DNA of 64,000 nucleotides from Canna indica (taxonomy: Eukaryota; Streptophyta; Magnoliopsida; Zingiberales; Cannaceae), in contig CP136898.1 in NCBI GenBank assembly GCA_034359265.1, forward strand, positions 33,994,501 through 34,058,500, written 5' to 3'. This document shows positions 33,545 through 45,995 of the stretch, in pieces; positions within the stretch are counted from its first letter, which is position 1; each line of letters begins with the position of its first letter. The notes under the pieces are model-generated. The model made no database searches, was not told the origin of the DNA, and saw only the letters and a list, made by a program, of their open reading frames with translations. Position numbers and translations under genes: made by a program.

Positions 33545-36220
33545 CTGGAAAATGGCAGATGTATGTAGACTTCATCGACCTGAATAAAGTCTGCTCAAAG
33601 GACTCCTACCCTCTCCCAAGCATAGACAAACTTGTCGATGGCTCCTCGGGGTACTAGTACCTGAGTTTCATGGATGCATACTCAAGCAACAATCAGATCA
33701 AGATGCACCCCGAAGATGAGAAAAAAATGACCTTTATCACAGAGCATGCTAACCTCTGCTACAAAGTGATGCCTTTTGGATCGAAGAATGCAGGGGCCAC
33801 GTACCAGTGTCTGCTGAACAAAGTTTTTGAACAACGGATCACTAGGAACTTGGAAGTATACGTGGACGACATGGTCACCAAAATATTGGTTGTCGAAAAC
33901 CACTATGATGACCTTACTGAAATCTTTAGTCAGCTCAAACGCTACAACATGAGGCTAAACCCAGAAAAGTGTGCTTCCGGAGTCCTTGGTGGCAAGTTCC
34001 TTGCATTCGTGCTTACAAATCGAGGAATTGAGGCAAACCGTAAGAAGTGTCGGGCAATACAAGAGATTTACAACCCACAAAGTATAAAAAAGGTGCAATA
34101 ACTCACGGGGAGAATGATCGCAAGATTCCTCTCTAGATCGACAAAAAGGGCTACCCCTTCTTCAAAACCCTAAGGAAGAAACAAGACCTCTAGTGGAATG
34201 AAGAGTGCGAGCAAGCGTTCAAATAACTCAAAGACTTCATCACCAATCCCCCGGTCCTAAACAAGCCTCAACAGGGGGAAACACTCTTCCTCTACTTTAC
34301 AATTAAAGAGAACACTCTCAGCTCGGTACTAGTAGGAGAATAGAGGAAAGATAAGAAGTTGATCTACTTTGTCAGCAAAGTACTATAAGGCCCAAAAGTA
34401 AGATATCAGAGGCTAGAGAAGCCCGCCTTCACTTTGGTTGTCTCAGCTAGAAGGTTAAGACCGTATTTCCAAAGCCACCACATCGTGGTATGGATCGAAC
34501 AACCAATCAGACAATTCCTAACCTAACCCATGCTCGCCCGGCAGATGATAGCATGGTCAAGGGGCCCCATCAAGGCTCAGGCACTGGCAGACTTCGTCAC
34601 CAAGCTCACAGAACAAGAAGGCGATGCCGACCAAGACGATACATGGACGTTATTTGTAGATGCTGCCTCGAATTAGAAAGGAAGTGGAGCCGACTTCATC
34701 CTTGAGAATGATCAGGGAGTCGCCCTGGAGCAATCCCTTCAATTTCAGTTCAAAGCAAGCATTAACTAGGCAGAATATGAAGCCCTGGTCGCCGAACTCA
34801 CCCGTGACATAGGAGCACAAAAAGTGATCGTTAAATCAGATTCACAGCTTGTCATAGGACAAGTTAACAACAACTTTCAGGCAAGGGATCCCTCCCTGTA
34901 AAGGTACCTATCTTTATTCCATTCCCTAATGACTAACTTTGATGATTGTGTGATCCAAAACATACTTCGGGAGGAAAACACCCGAACCGACATGTTATAT
35001 AAGCTCGCCAGCACTACGAAGCCTCAAAATAATAGGTCAGTCATCCAACAAATCCTTGGTCAACCGAGCATCCAATCGACCAACACCTCGGTCGAGGTCC
35101 AAACAATCGAGCAAACAACCGAGTGGAGGACCCCCTACCTAGCCTTTCTCAAGCAAGGGGAGATACCGGAGCATATCTCGAACTAGAGGAAATTTTGAAT
35201 GGATGTCAAGCTACTGCACCTTTCTCGAAGACCATCTCTACAAAAGAGGATACTCCCAGCAGCTGCTCAAGTGCATCATCCGGCCTAAAAAAAAAAACCA
35301 TTATGGCAGAAGTACATGAAGGCATTTGCGACATTCACATCGGAGGAAGATCTCTAGCATCCAAGAATCTCCGAGCCGGTTACTTCTGACTGACCATGAG
35401 AACAGATTGCAACCTATACGTCAAAAAATGCGATAAGTGCTAGAGATTTTCAGAAGTCTCACAAAAACATCCCGACCGCTACAGAGCTTGTAAACTAATT
35501 GGTCGTTCCATAAATAGGGGATCGACCTCCTCAGCCCTTTTCCTCCAACCCCGGGACAAGTCAAATACCTGTTGGTAGCCATGGATTACTTCACCAAGTG
35601 GATAGAGGCTGAGCTACTAACCTCTATTGCAACCAAAAAAGATCAAAAAGTTTGTATGGAAGAAAACTCATTTGTAGGACATAAAAAGAAGCTCGATAAA
35701 GGTCCCGCTTGGCTGAGGCGACCAACAAGGTCGTCCTGACTGGACTTAAAAAGAAGCTCGATAAAGTCAAAGAGCAATGAGCCAAACCAGAAAATAGTTT
35801 TCGCTAACCAAACAACACCTAAGAGTTGCCTGATGTGCTGTGGGGTTATAACACAACTGCCCAGTCATCCACTCAGGAAACTCCTTACAGACTTGTCTTC
35901 GAAGCACAGGCCATGATCCCGATTGAGATTGCGGAGCCCAGCCTCCGGAGAGCATCCTTTGACAAGAAAAGCAACTAATAAGCTCGACAGGCCGAGATGG
36001 AAAAAATACAACAAACATGTCAGACCGAGAAGTTTCAAGAACGGAGATCTGGTGCTGAGAAAGATTGAACTCTAGAGGAAGCCAACCAGGGAAGGAAAAC
36101 TTGCCCCGAATTGGGAAGGCCTGTATAGAGTCACAAAAGACATAGGGAAAGGATCCTACAAGATTGCCAAACTCTCTGGACTAGATCTTCCACGTTCGTA
36201 GAACACGACCTACTACATCT
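33545..36220 (+). pseudogene. Tat-like Gypsy pol remnant (RT, RNase H, integrase)
   Basis: RT reads KWRMYVDFIDLNK, then MDAYSSNNQIKMHPEDEKK and the catalytic VYVDDMV near 33860. The RT end at NPEKCASGVLGGKFL is followed by the connection and first RNase H (YFTIKENTLSSVLV). A second RNase H-like domain (FVDAASN, YEALVAEL, VIVKSDSQLVIGQV) lies at about 34640-34870, the dual arrangement expected of Tat elements. The integrase zinc and core are decayed (35300-35950). Its C-terminus reads RKPTREGKLAPNWEGPYRV with shifts and ends near 36220. Numerous in-frame stops. Confidence 0.8.
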
Positions 36221-36499
36221 AAGTGACACCCCCCCAAATACAAATGGTCGGTGCACTCTTTTTTCTTCACCACAATTTTTTCCCACATGGTTTTTAACGA
36301 GGCATAACAATGCTTAGGCCGAGTGCCCCGCTTGGTGGGACTTAATGTACTATCTATTTCCACTTACTCAATAATATTGTCCTTCCTCTTCCATGTCTAT
36401 TTGCGTCCAGATAATTTGCAGCTATTTCTTAGCACACGATGAAGGAATTACTACGATCTTACGATAGGAACGCCACCCCACGACGGTAGAAACTTCTCT

Positions 36500-37400
36500 C
36501 CTGTAAGGCACATCCATCATTCTCGACCCTAGGTGCGATCATGCCTTACGCTCTCCGCAAGCTCACCTTGACCATGAGCGTGATCCTTGGCCCTAAATGC
36601 GGCCTTCGGCTCTAAATGAGGCCGGCTCCACCTCTAAATGAGCTCGGAACTTACTTATGGCCTTAGCGCCCTTGAAGACCTCCTCAACCTCGGCATTTTC
36701 AGAGTTCTCCTCGGCCCTAAATGCGACTTTTGACTCTAAATGAGCTCGGCTCGCTCTAAATGAGCTCGGCTCGCTCTAAATGAGCATGACCCCAAGTGCG
36801 GTCCTGCCTTACGCTCCCCGGTCACGAGCTCGGCTTGACCTCAAGCGTGGTCCTCGGGCCTAAGTGTGCCCTCCAGCTCTAAATTAAATGAGATCGACTC
36901 TAGCTCTAAATGAAACACGACCCAAGAGTGGTTATACCTTAAGCACTTCGCGAGCTCTACTTGACCCCAAGCGTGGTCCTCAGCCCTAAATGCGGCCTCC
37001 GGCTCTAAATGAGACCGACTCCATCTCTAAATAAGCTCGGAACTTACTTACGACCTCAACGCTCTCGATGGCCTCCTTAACCTTGGTATTCTTAGAGTTC
37101 TCCTCAGCCCTAAATATGGCCTCCAGCACAAAATGAGACCGGCTCTAGCTCTAAATGAGCTCGAAACTTACTTACAACCTTAGCGCCCTTGAAGACCTTC
37201 TCAGCCTCGGGATTCTCTGAGTTCTCCTCGACCCTAATGCGATCCTCGGCCATGAATGCAACCTCGCGGCCTCGACGTCCTCCTCAACCCTAAATGCAGT
37301 TCTCGACCCTGAATACGACCCCCCAAGCCTCGATGTTCTCAACATTCAAAGATTCTCGGCCCTATGAAGAACTACCGAACAAGTAATCTCAACCCTAAAT
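36500..37400 (+). repeat. Degenerate tandem repeats in the Gypsy 3' noncoding region
   Basis: Three or more diverged units of about 120-130 bases occur, each with GCTCGGAACTTACTTA and GAGTTCTCCTCGGCCCTAAA, plus many short copies of CTCTAAATGAGCTCGG. The same repeat is in the deleted relative at 4945-5060. Noncoding. Such repeats between pol and the 3' LTR are common in Tat elements. Confidence 0.7.
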
Positions 37401-37539
37401 TTGCCTTAGACAGGGATCTAGGTTTGACTTAAAGCACCTAAGAAATAGTTACCAACTAGTTGACATCGGCCAAAGAAGAGCCAAAATTTTCCTAAGCTCA
37501 GACAACTACGTACTGACTGACAATGTCAGCTGGAGTAAG

Positions 37540-37947
37540 GTGGCCCTATGTGTCGTATTCTGCTCTAAATGCGATCGAGGACTAGGTAGCATCGGCACCC
37601 TCCAAACACTTGGCAAAATAAATGCATTTGCAAACATTTACAGGCCCATAGGGGGCAATGATCAACTCGCGAAGGGTGAATATTCTATCATTACAAGCAA
37701 AGATGTCATTCACAATGACAAAGCAAGCACTATTGTTGGAGCCATCGCACGGTCCCTACTTATCATGGTAGTAGCAGTTGTGTGCGACAAGACGAATATA
37801 ATAAGAGTCATTGAATTAGAAGAAGGTGCCCGGATGGATCAAGAAGTTTTTCCCAATCCGGAAGATGGACTTAGGTTCCTCCCCGATGTCGAAGTGTCGG
37901 TTTGCGGCGATACAGCACTCCCGCACAAATTAGGAAGTTTTGCTTAA
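37540..37947 (+). other. 135-codon open frame of unknown meaning
   Basis: An uninterrupted frame in the Gypsy 3' noncoding region. I recognise no domain. It has one hydrophobic stretch (ARSLLIMVVAVVC) and otherwise unremarkable composition. It may be chance or an extra Tat-element ORF. No promoter or partner is visible. Confidence 0.15.
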
Positions 37948-38281
37948 TCTTGACGGTGAACTTAGGGTCCTCGCCGGCATTGAAGTCCCTGTCCTTAGCG
38001 AAGCAGCGCTCGAAGCCTCCTCGCCACTTGATTAGATCATCATCACAAGGTCGCGAAACTCTGAAATACTCCTTTGGTAACTCATCACTGATATTTCCCT
38101 CTTTATTTCCTCAAAAGCCTGGTGGAGCGAGTCCACGGCAATCCCCGACCTACTGACTGCCAACTCAAGACTAACACCTTTCTTTCCCATCAAACTAATG
38201 AAGGAGATAATCTAAACAAATGAGGAATGAGTCAATGCTCACCTAGGGCCAACCTTGGCCAAGCAAGAACGAGGAGACAAG

Positions 38282-39675
38282 TGTTGGCTTAAGATTTTCA
38301 ATCTTGGTCTAAATCTCGGTTTTGATGATAACAAATATGGAACTGATGTTTCATTAAGAAATCTTTCAGGTTTCAAGTCGGTTAGCGCTCGATGTCCTCG
38401 ATCGAAAATATCGAAGAAATTAGAAAATCGAAAGGACATTGATCGGCGCGTTCGGATTCGTCGTGGAAATCTCTCAAAGTTCGACGTGTGCACCAAAGAC
38501 GTCTTGGACGAGTCTAAAGAACAAATGGAAAGCTGTCCAAGTTGACGCACGTTGAAGGACGGAACCTGAAAATGAAGCATCCAAGAAGAAGGCTAAAAAA
38601 ATCAAGTTCAGCCTAGGTTCGGTCAACCGGTCAGCTGACCAAATATAGAGAAAAATTGGCAGTAGCCAATTTTGGTCGACCAGTCGATCAACCGGACGAA
38701 GCCAAAAATTAGCAGTAGTCAATATGGTCGACCGAATGTGGCGAAGAATGGGCAGTAGCCATTCGGTCAACCAGTCGGTCGACCGAAGTTCGCCCAGAAG
38801 CGGCATTCTACCGCGGTTGATTGGGCGATCGATCCGTCGGTCGATTGGACAATCGACCGGGCGTCGCCTAGGGGCAAAAATACGCCCATTGACGTGCTAT
38901 TTCTCATGGGGGGTTATAAATACACATCCCAATCCTTCCTCTAGCATATTATTGATGCTTTTAAGTCTCAAAGAGCCAATCCTTGCATCTCTACAAGTAT
39001 TCTTGAGCCATCCTTGTAAAGAGCCCTAGCTTTGAGCCTTGAAACCTTGTGATTAACTTTAAGCTTATCTTGATTCATCTTCAAGTCATCAAGAGGAGCT
39101 AGGACATCTTATTTGAGAGCTAAGTATGTATTGTTTATTATTTGCTCTCATTATTGTTGTATTTTGGTGTTTATTTCATTGTAATTGAACTTATGTAAAC
39201 CTAGGTTGCTAGGTTTGATTGAGTTGGTGGTTGCCTTGGTGTTAAGGCTTAAACCCACCGTTGTAAACGTAGTTTACTTGGATTAGTTGAGTTGTCCTTA
39301 GGTTGAGGTGGGAGAGTGCTCTCAGTAGGAAGGCATGATACTTTTGGGTGTAGAAGTGCCTTCGGTTTGAGAGCGGAGACTTTTCGGTGTAAAGTCCTCA
39401 TTATAAGGAAACTAATTAATCTAATTAAACTAGTTTGGAAATCGTAAGTGGGGTGCTTATGTAATGGAGTAGGCATTGGGGCCGAACCACTATAAATACT
39501 TGTGTTAGCATTGATAGTTTGTTCATGTTTTTTGCTTCATATTTATTGCTCCCGCTTGCTATAAATATCGTGCTTAGCCTAACTAATCAAGAAACGATTA
39601 AAATTAGAATTAGGAGAAAGATTAGTTAACACACTATTCACCCCCCCCCCTCTAGTGTGGTCATTTCACCCAACA
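38282..39675 (+). mobile_element. SIRE-type solo LTR, TSD ACAAG
   Basis: 1,394 bp from TGTTGGCTTAAG to CACCCAACA, flanked by ACAAG at 38277-38281 and 39676-39680. It includes the TTGATGATAACAAAT head, a GGTCGACC cluster (38620-38870) and the ACACTATTCACCCCCC..CTAGTGTGG tail. No internal region, so it is a product of LTR-LTR recombination. Confidence 0.92.
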
Positions 39676-40507
39676 ACAAGCACTACTAGAAAAATGGGCA
39701 TCAGCAACGACTGATGCCGTTGCTGAGCCGTTGCTGAAGGGCATCAGCAACGGCCCAGCCGTTGCAATAGAGCCGTGACAGAAACTCGCGTTGCTGATAA
39801 CTTAGCGACGGTGCAGCAACGGCCGCTCGGGCCGTCGTTCAAAACATTATCAGCAACGGCCGCTCGGGCCATCGCTAAAAATATTATCAGCAACGGTTTT
39901 ACCACAGACCCGGAGCCGTTGCTGATAACATTAATAGCAACGGCCGCTGAGTCCGTAGCAACGCCGTTAGTGAAATCCCGTCGCTAAGCCGTTGCTGTAG
40001 GTCATCAGCAACGGCTTTCGATACACTTTTAGCAACGGCTTTCCCACGGACGGCCGTGGGAAAGCAGTTGCTGATGATGTGTACCTGGTAACAGAAAAAT
40101 TGAAAATTTCAAATTTCCATTGATACATTGATACATTATCTGATACATAACTCACACACCCATACCCTCATACACACATTCATTCACACATCACAAACAC
40201 ACCAAGATATACATCAAAATAATTATATTTATATTGATAATTATCCACGATAGTATAAAAACAATTCAAATGCATAATTGAAGTATCAATATCCAAACAA
40301 AATAAGTTAAACAAGTTCAATATCTCAGTAACAAGTTCAATATCCAAACAAAAAATCTCACGATCACGATGGAGGATGGTCTGGATCATATGGCGGGGTT
40401 TGGAGTGCTTGAGTGTACACCGGCGTGGACTGACTCGAGGACGATGGATTAGATGATGCCGAAGAGATGCCTGCTTCGGGATGACCTGACATGTTGCGTA
40501 GCATAGA

Positions 40508-41899
40508 TTATATATCTGCCATCATCTGACTCTGGCGCTCCATCATCTCAGTCTGACGCGCGACCGTCTCCTCTAGTGTCCTTATCCTATTACTATGATC
40601 ATAACTGGATCTCGAGATGGACGGTCGCTCACCAGCGACTGGAGGGGTCAGTGCCCCAAGTGGCCCTAGTACGGCTCGCACATGACCACTATCTCCGAAG
40701 CCATATACGCGGCCATGGTCCCAGCCACCTGCGGCCTCGACCCACGATGCTGCGTCAAAGTCCTCGGGGGTACCCCCGCGCTGCACCACCGTCTGGCTGT
40801 AGGTCTCCTACTCGAGTTTGATTTTTTGTTTAATATTTATCATAAAACTTAAATTATAAATATATAATGAATAATTTAAACAAATATATAATTACCACAA
40901 TGTATGCAGCACGGTTGTCGATGTACTCCCCCGTCCCATGTGCTCGACGGTGAGTCCGCTCAAACACCGCCATCGGGGAGGGTCGCTGGACAGTCCCGTC
41001 ATCCGACACCGTCGTCTACATTTACAAAACAAATACATTAATTAGTACACATAGTAACAAATAAAATATATAATTAAAAGATATACTTACCATACGGTTC
41101 GCGTGCACTGCAAATGCAACAGAGCTGCCGGTATGACGCGCTGCTCCCCCCGACATGCGATTTCTAGCCGCATTCCGAGAAACCTCCTGCCATCGATCCG
41201 TTGACCATATCTCCACGAGCTGGTCCCATATATCCAGAGTAATCCAACCGGGGCCGTATCCCCGAGTCTCTGCGATGTTAGTGGTCCCAGCTCGGGCCAT
41301 CGCTTGGGACCGAGCCTGCCCCAGCTGCCCGTTGTACCTTGCCCGGGAAATAGCCTCCCAGGCAGCGTAAATGAAGGGCCTCTGGTCCTCGGCCCATGTA
41401 TAGCGAGCCTGCAAAATAATAATACCAGTACCAATATTAATATATAATCATGCATGTAAATAATAATAATAATACGTGCCTCAAACTCGCGCCATAACAT
41501 GTCGACGTGCTCGCTAGGCACGTGAGACAACGTAGGCCATGCCCCGTGCATGTATCGTCGAATAGTAGAAGAAATGCTCCTCGGCACTTCTTCTTGCTCG
41601 AACCTGCACAACAAAAATAAATTTTAATATTATATTATGATATAATGAATTTGTAATGATTCATAATTCATGATATATTACCGCTCCCCAATCACGCTAA
41701 TCAATCTACGTGACTCTGTGGCTGGTGGAGGTTGCCACTTGTTCGGCCCGCGTGGCCGCCTGCGTCTGGATGTACTAGCCTCGGCAGTATTATCCTCATG
41801 AGGATCAACAACAGGAGGATCAGCAGCATGAGTAAGTGCTGGAGTCTCACCGATCGGAGACTCCGAAGCTCTCCTGCGTCGATAACCACGACCAGACAT
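40508..41899 (-). pseudogene. TNPA-like gene of CACTA 1, C-terminally truncated
   Basis: Five exons, deduced from frame and splice sites: 41682-41899, 41480-41603, 41091-41408, 40896-41015 and 40508-40807, giving 359 codons before stop. The family (plant Ptta/En/Spm, TNPA-like) binds subterminal repeats and assists excision. Motifs: an acidic and Pro-rich start, RYTWAEDQRPFIYAAWEAIS, HTGSSVAFAVHANRM, and a coiled-coil-like RTLEETVARQTEMMERQ end. A TAA after MMADI removes about 42 residues present in CACTA 2. Exon 2 seems to end at a GC donor (GAG/GCACGT). Exon junctions are inferred. Confidence 0.7.
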
Positions 41900-41974
41900 A
41901 TCTGTCGAACAGACATATAATCAGATTATTGTATAAATAGTAGAGGTATATTTAATAAAATATATACTTTACAA

Positions 41975-42820
41975 TTATTCTTCATCATCTGAATAATAGT
42001 CTTCGAATTCTTCCTCTTCTTCCTCTTCTTCCTCTTCTTCATCTTCTTCATCTCCAGCTTCCTCAATTTCATGATCGTCATCATCAGCATATTCAACTTC
42101 TAATTGAATTGACGTTGTGTCTGCATCCTCGAGTATTGGAATAATACGATCCACAGCAGGAGGATCATCTTCTTGATAGAAACCATGTGTCATATCAGGT
42201 ATCAGCTCATTTTCTCCTACTATCAGATCAATTTTTCCTCTACCTTTTGTCTTACATACTACACGCCAATCTGCTCTATCTTTATTTCGAGCCGGATACT
42301 TCGCGTAATATACTTGTTCGACTTGTGATGCCAATATAAAAGGCTCATTTGCTGCCAATTTCGATTTGTAATTAACCTCAACAAGTTTATATTTTGGATG
42401 AACTTTCATGCCCCTTTCTGTTGTATCGAACCAATGACATCTAAATAGGATCACTGATTTCAAGCCGAAGTAGTGTAACTCTATCACTTCTTCCACCAGT
42501 CCATAAAAATCCATATCACATTCAACATAGGTTGTCCCTTTCACGCAGACCCCAGCATTCATCGTCTTCTTTGTAAATGAATATTCATCGTCTTTTTCGT
42601 ACCCAAGCCCCAATTTTCTCATTAGCTTTTTAGTCTTATAAAATGTTGGGTCAAACTTGTTATCAGTAGGCAGCATTCCATTAATCAATCCAGCAATCCG
42701 ATCATACGCAACTCCACTGATATTACAATCGGCCTTGATGTTTAAGAGCTGTGTCATTGCTGAAAACCAAGTGTATTTAGGATAATTCTCATACAAAGGT
42801 TCATCGGCAGCTTTCAACAT
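41975..42820 (-). pseudogene. TNPD (transposase) remnant with core deleted, CACTA 1
   Basis: One open frame joins the N-terminal part (TQLLNIKADCNISGVAYDRI, KKLMRKLGLGYEK) directly to the C-terminal part (EYSFTKKTMNAGVCVKGTTY to the acidic EEEEFEDYYSDDEE end). In CACTA 2 these are separated by about 2.1 kb carrying the transposase domain. At the joint (42593-42604) a short copy of the nearby ATTCATCGTCTT (42557-42568) is present, a templated repair scar. The C-terminal piece matches the DUF4216-type domain common in plant CACTA transposases. It cannot encode an active transposase. Confidence 0.8.
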
Positions 42821-42925
42821 CTCGTAAAATTCTGCAGCTTCTTTATTCGGTAATTCAATCTCTATCGGCAGCCCTTACTTCTGTGATATCAACCGCTGTA
42901 GTATCTAGTGGGACTGATGTCTGAA

Positions 42926-43040
42926 GACGATTCCGGCGCGCGTCCGAAGTGGACGATTTCGGCGCGCGTCCGAAGTGGACGATACCGGCGCGCGTCCGAA
43001 GTGGACGATTCCGGCGCGCGTCCGAAGTGGACGATTCTGG
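42926..43040. repeat. 26-bp tandem array, CACTA 1 copy a
   Basis: About 4.4 copies of a 26-bp unit with core CGGCGCGCGTCCGAAGTGG. The unit is not a multiple of 3, so open frames across it are meaningless. Confidence 0.9.
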
Positions 43041-43628
43041 TGGTATCTGGAGCTTCTTTATTCGGTAATTCAATCTCTACTGCAACCCCTACTTCTGTGA
43101 TATCAACCGCTGTAGTATCTGGTGGGACTGATGTCTGAAGAACTGGCCGATCAACATTATCATTCAGGTGGAATTGACCCCCAAGACTATCAAGTATCAT
43201 AGTTCTATAGGGATTACATTGACTGGATGAAGAAGCACCAGCAGAGGAAGATTCACCATATGTCTGAACGACAGGATTGCTCGACGTCCCGACTTCGCGT
43301 GACTCCCCGTGACAAGTCCATAGAAAATATCTTGGTGCAAATCCTTTGGTATATAGATGCAGAGTGACAGTCTCTCGATCCAAAAATCGTCCATTTGAAC
43401 AAATGCGGCACAGACATCGGATTTGATCACCCATGCTAACGAAATTCCGATTCGAATAGGCAAAATTTAGGAAGTACATTACGCCTAATCAAAACTCATT
43501 CGTTAAAGCTCCACGATCAAGACGTCGGTACATCCAACTTCGATCAGCCGACATGATTCTGTCAATCAATGACAATTTCTTTGGTTAATGTCTTTAGGTG
43601 AGATTGTCCTATTCCATTCGGGATTTAT

Positions 43629-43818
43629 GTTATTTGAACTGCACTTACATTTTTATTTTAACTGTTAACTAATTATTCTAAATTTCGGTAGCATCTCCCT
43701 ATAGTTCTCCGAATACGCATATCATCTGGGCGCGTATCGGAGAACAAGAGAGATGTTGCCGAAATTTAGAATAATTAGTTAACAATTAAAATAAAAACGT
43801 AAGTGCAGTACAAATAAC
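43629..43818. repeat. Long inverted repeat (hairpin), CACTA 1 copy a
   Basis: Arms of about 85 bases (outer GTTATTTGAACTGCACTTAC, inner AGTTCTCCGAATACGC) meet around a loop of about 20 bases (ATATCATCTGGGCG). It lies just upstream of the TNPD 5' coding part. The same structure is at 44732-44921 and 57641-57831. Confidence 0.85.
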
Positions 43819-44027
43819 TATATTCCCAAATTATCCAATCAGGGACAATTCAAGAATTATACGTCGTATAAAAGATCATCTACTTCTTTTACACGAACAT
43901 ATAATCCCCGAACGGATCTAAGGTTTTGCTAAATCATATCCGACTCGTCGATGCGTACGTGAAACATATGAACTCGTCGGATGCATGATTATTTTCTAAA
44001 TGTTTCGAGACCGTTCGAGTCCATATT

Positions 44028-44145
44028 GGACGATTCTGGCGCGCGTCCGAAGTGGACGATTCCGGCGCGCGTCCGAAGTGGACGATTCCGGCGCGCGTCC
44101 GAAGTGGACGATACCGGCGCGCGTCCGAAGTGGACGATTCCGGTG
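44028..44145. repeat. 26-bp tandem array, CACTA 1 copy b
   Basis: Same unit as at 42926, about 4.5 copies, at the boundary between the 1,103-bp units. Confidence 0.9.
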
Positions 44146-44731
44146 GTATCTGGAGCTTCTTTATTCGGTAATTCAATCTCTACTGCAGCCCCTACTTCTG
44201 TGATATCAACCGCTGTAGTATCTAGTGGGACTGATGTCTGAAGAACTGGCCGATCAACATTATCATTCAGGTGGAATTGACCCCCAAGACCATCAAGTAT
44301 CATAGTTCTATAGGGATTACATTGACTGGATGAAGAAGCACCAGCAGAGGAAGATTCACCATATGTCTGAACGACAGGATTGCTCGACGTCCCGACTTCG
44401 CGTGACTCCCCGTGACAAGTCCATAGAAAATATCTTGGTGCAAATCCTTTGGTATATAGATGCAGAGTGACAGTCTCCCGATCCAAAAATCGTCCATTTG
44501 AACAAATATGGTACGGACATCGGATTTGATCACCCATGCTAACGAAATTCCGATTCGAATAGGCGAAATTTAGGAAGTACGTTACGCCTAATCAAAACTC
44601 ATTCGTTAAAGCTCCATGATCAAGACGTCGGTACATCCAACTTCGATCAGCCGACATGATTCTGTCAATCAATGACAATTTCTTTGGTTAATGTCTTTAG
44701 GTGAGATTGTCCTATTCCATTCGGGATTTAT

Positions 44732-44921
44732 GTTATTTGAACTGCACTTACGTTTTTATTTTAACTGTTAACTAATTATTTTAAATTTCGGCAGTATCTC
44801 CCTATAGTTCTCCGAATACGCATATCATCTGGGCGCGTATCAGAGAACAAGAGAGATGTTGCCAAAATTTAGAATAATTAGTTAACAGTTAAAATAAAAA
44901 CGTAAGTGCAGTACAAATAAC
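44732..44921. repeat. Long inverted repeat (hairpin), CACTA 1 copy b
   Basis: Second copy of the hairpin at 43629, offset by 1,103 bases, with a few differences between arms. Confidence 0.85.
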
Positions 44922-45129
44922 TATATTCCCAAATTATCCAATCAGGGACAATTCAAGAATTGTACATCGTATAAAAGATCATCTACTTCTTTTACACGAA
45001 CATACAATCCCCGAACGGATCTAAGGTTTTGCTAAATCATATCCGACTCGTCGATGCGTACGTGAAACATATGAACTCGTCGGATGCATGATTATTTTCT
45101 AAATGTTTCGAGACCGTTCGAGTCCATAT

Positions 45130-45312
45130 TGGACGATTCCGGCGCGCGTCCGAAGTGGACGATTTCGGCGCACGTCCGAAGTGTACGATTCTGGCGCGCG
45201 TCCGAAGTGGACGATACCGGCGCGCGTCCGAAGTGGACGATTCTGGCGCGCATCCGAAGTGGACGATACCGGCGCGTGTCCGAAGTGGACGATTCCGGCG
45301 CGCGTCCGAAAT
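45130..45312. repeat. 26-bp tandem array, CACTA 1 copy c
   Basis: About seven copies of the same 26-bp unit, the longest array of the element, at the far 5' side of the TNPD transcription unit. Confidence 0.9.
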
Positions 45313-45419
45313 TAATCTAAACCCTAATAATTAATCTAACAAATTAAACAATTAATCTAAATAATTAATTAACAATTAATTAACAATTATAAAACAATAA
45401 AATATTATATATAAATTTA

Positions 45420-45995
45420 TAAATTCTGGCGCCGGAGTCAGGTAGACTCCGACTGCGGCCATCGACCGACCGCCGCCGGCCGAAACCCTAGAAATAGGGT
45501 TTCGGTTGGATTAATTCCCACCGGCCGCAACGGGAAGAGACGGCCGGCCGATGAGGCATACCCGAACAAGTCGGCAGCAGCGGGAGGAGGAAGAGGCGTC
45601 GTCGGCGTCGGCAGCAGCGGCGGCGAGAGGCGAGAGCAGGAGCGGCGGCGGTAGCAGCGGGAGGAAGAAGGGTCGGGCGCGACTGGTGCCCTATATAAAC
45701 TTATCAGCAACGGCTCACTCGCCCGTTAGAAAGCCGTTGCTAATAAGTTATCATCAGCGATAGCTCACTTGTCCGTTAGAAAGCCGTTGCCGATAATTAT
45801 AATATCAGCAACGGCTCGCGTGTCCGTCCGAAAGCCGTTGCAGATAATTAAAATAATCCGCAACGGCTTGCGTATCCGTTAGAACGCCGTTGCAGATACA
45901 ACATATCTGCAACGGCTCTGGCGGCCGTAAGAAGGCCGTTGCAAATAGCAACGGCTTGAGCGGCCGTTGCTGATAGCCGTTGCTGAAGACCTAAT
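45420..45995. repeat. CACTA 1 right subterminal region
   Basis: A GC-rich block with a small palindrome CCGAAACCCTA/TAGGGTTTCGG, then repeated CAGCAACGGCT and AGCCGTTGC motifs up to the TIR. Presumed TNPA-binding region by analogy with En/Spm. The short open frames here are not supported as genes. Confidence 0.6.

Larger units (their letters stand above)
42855..45135 (-). repeat. 1,103-bp tandem duplication in CACTA 1 (TNPD 5' part plus hairpin)
   Basis: Two near-identical units (about 42930-44032 and 44033-45135) each hold, on the minus strand, the TNPD first-exon region (MGDQIRC..CHICSNGRFLDRE, the transposase-associated CCHC-like domain), an inverted repeat and a 26-bp repeat array. A third, shortened unit precedes them at 42855-42925, where coding text jumps straight into the array. 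These repeated exons cannot form one sensible frame. Confidence 0.85.

Noticed and set aside
42908..43138. Frames with repeated GARPKWTI-like text in CACTA elements
   Set aside because: Products of a 26-bp tandem repeat that shifts frame each unit. Not a repeat protein.
42926..45312. CRISPR-like array (regular repeats)
   Set aside because: The 26-bp units are directly tandem with no unique spacers, and the context is a plant CACTA transposon.
45438..45763. Ala/Arg-rich frames near the CACTA right ends (also 58342-58623)
   Set aside because: They lie in the GC-rich subterminal region, differ between the two copies, and lack any domain.
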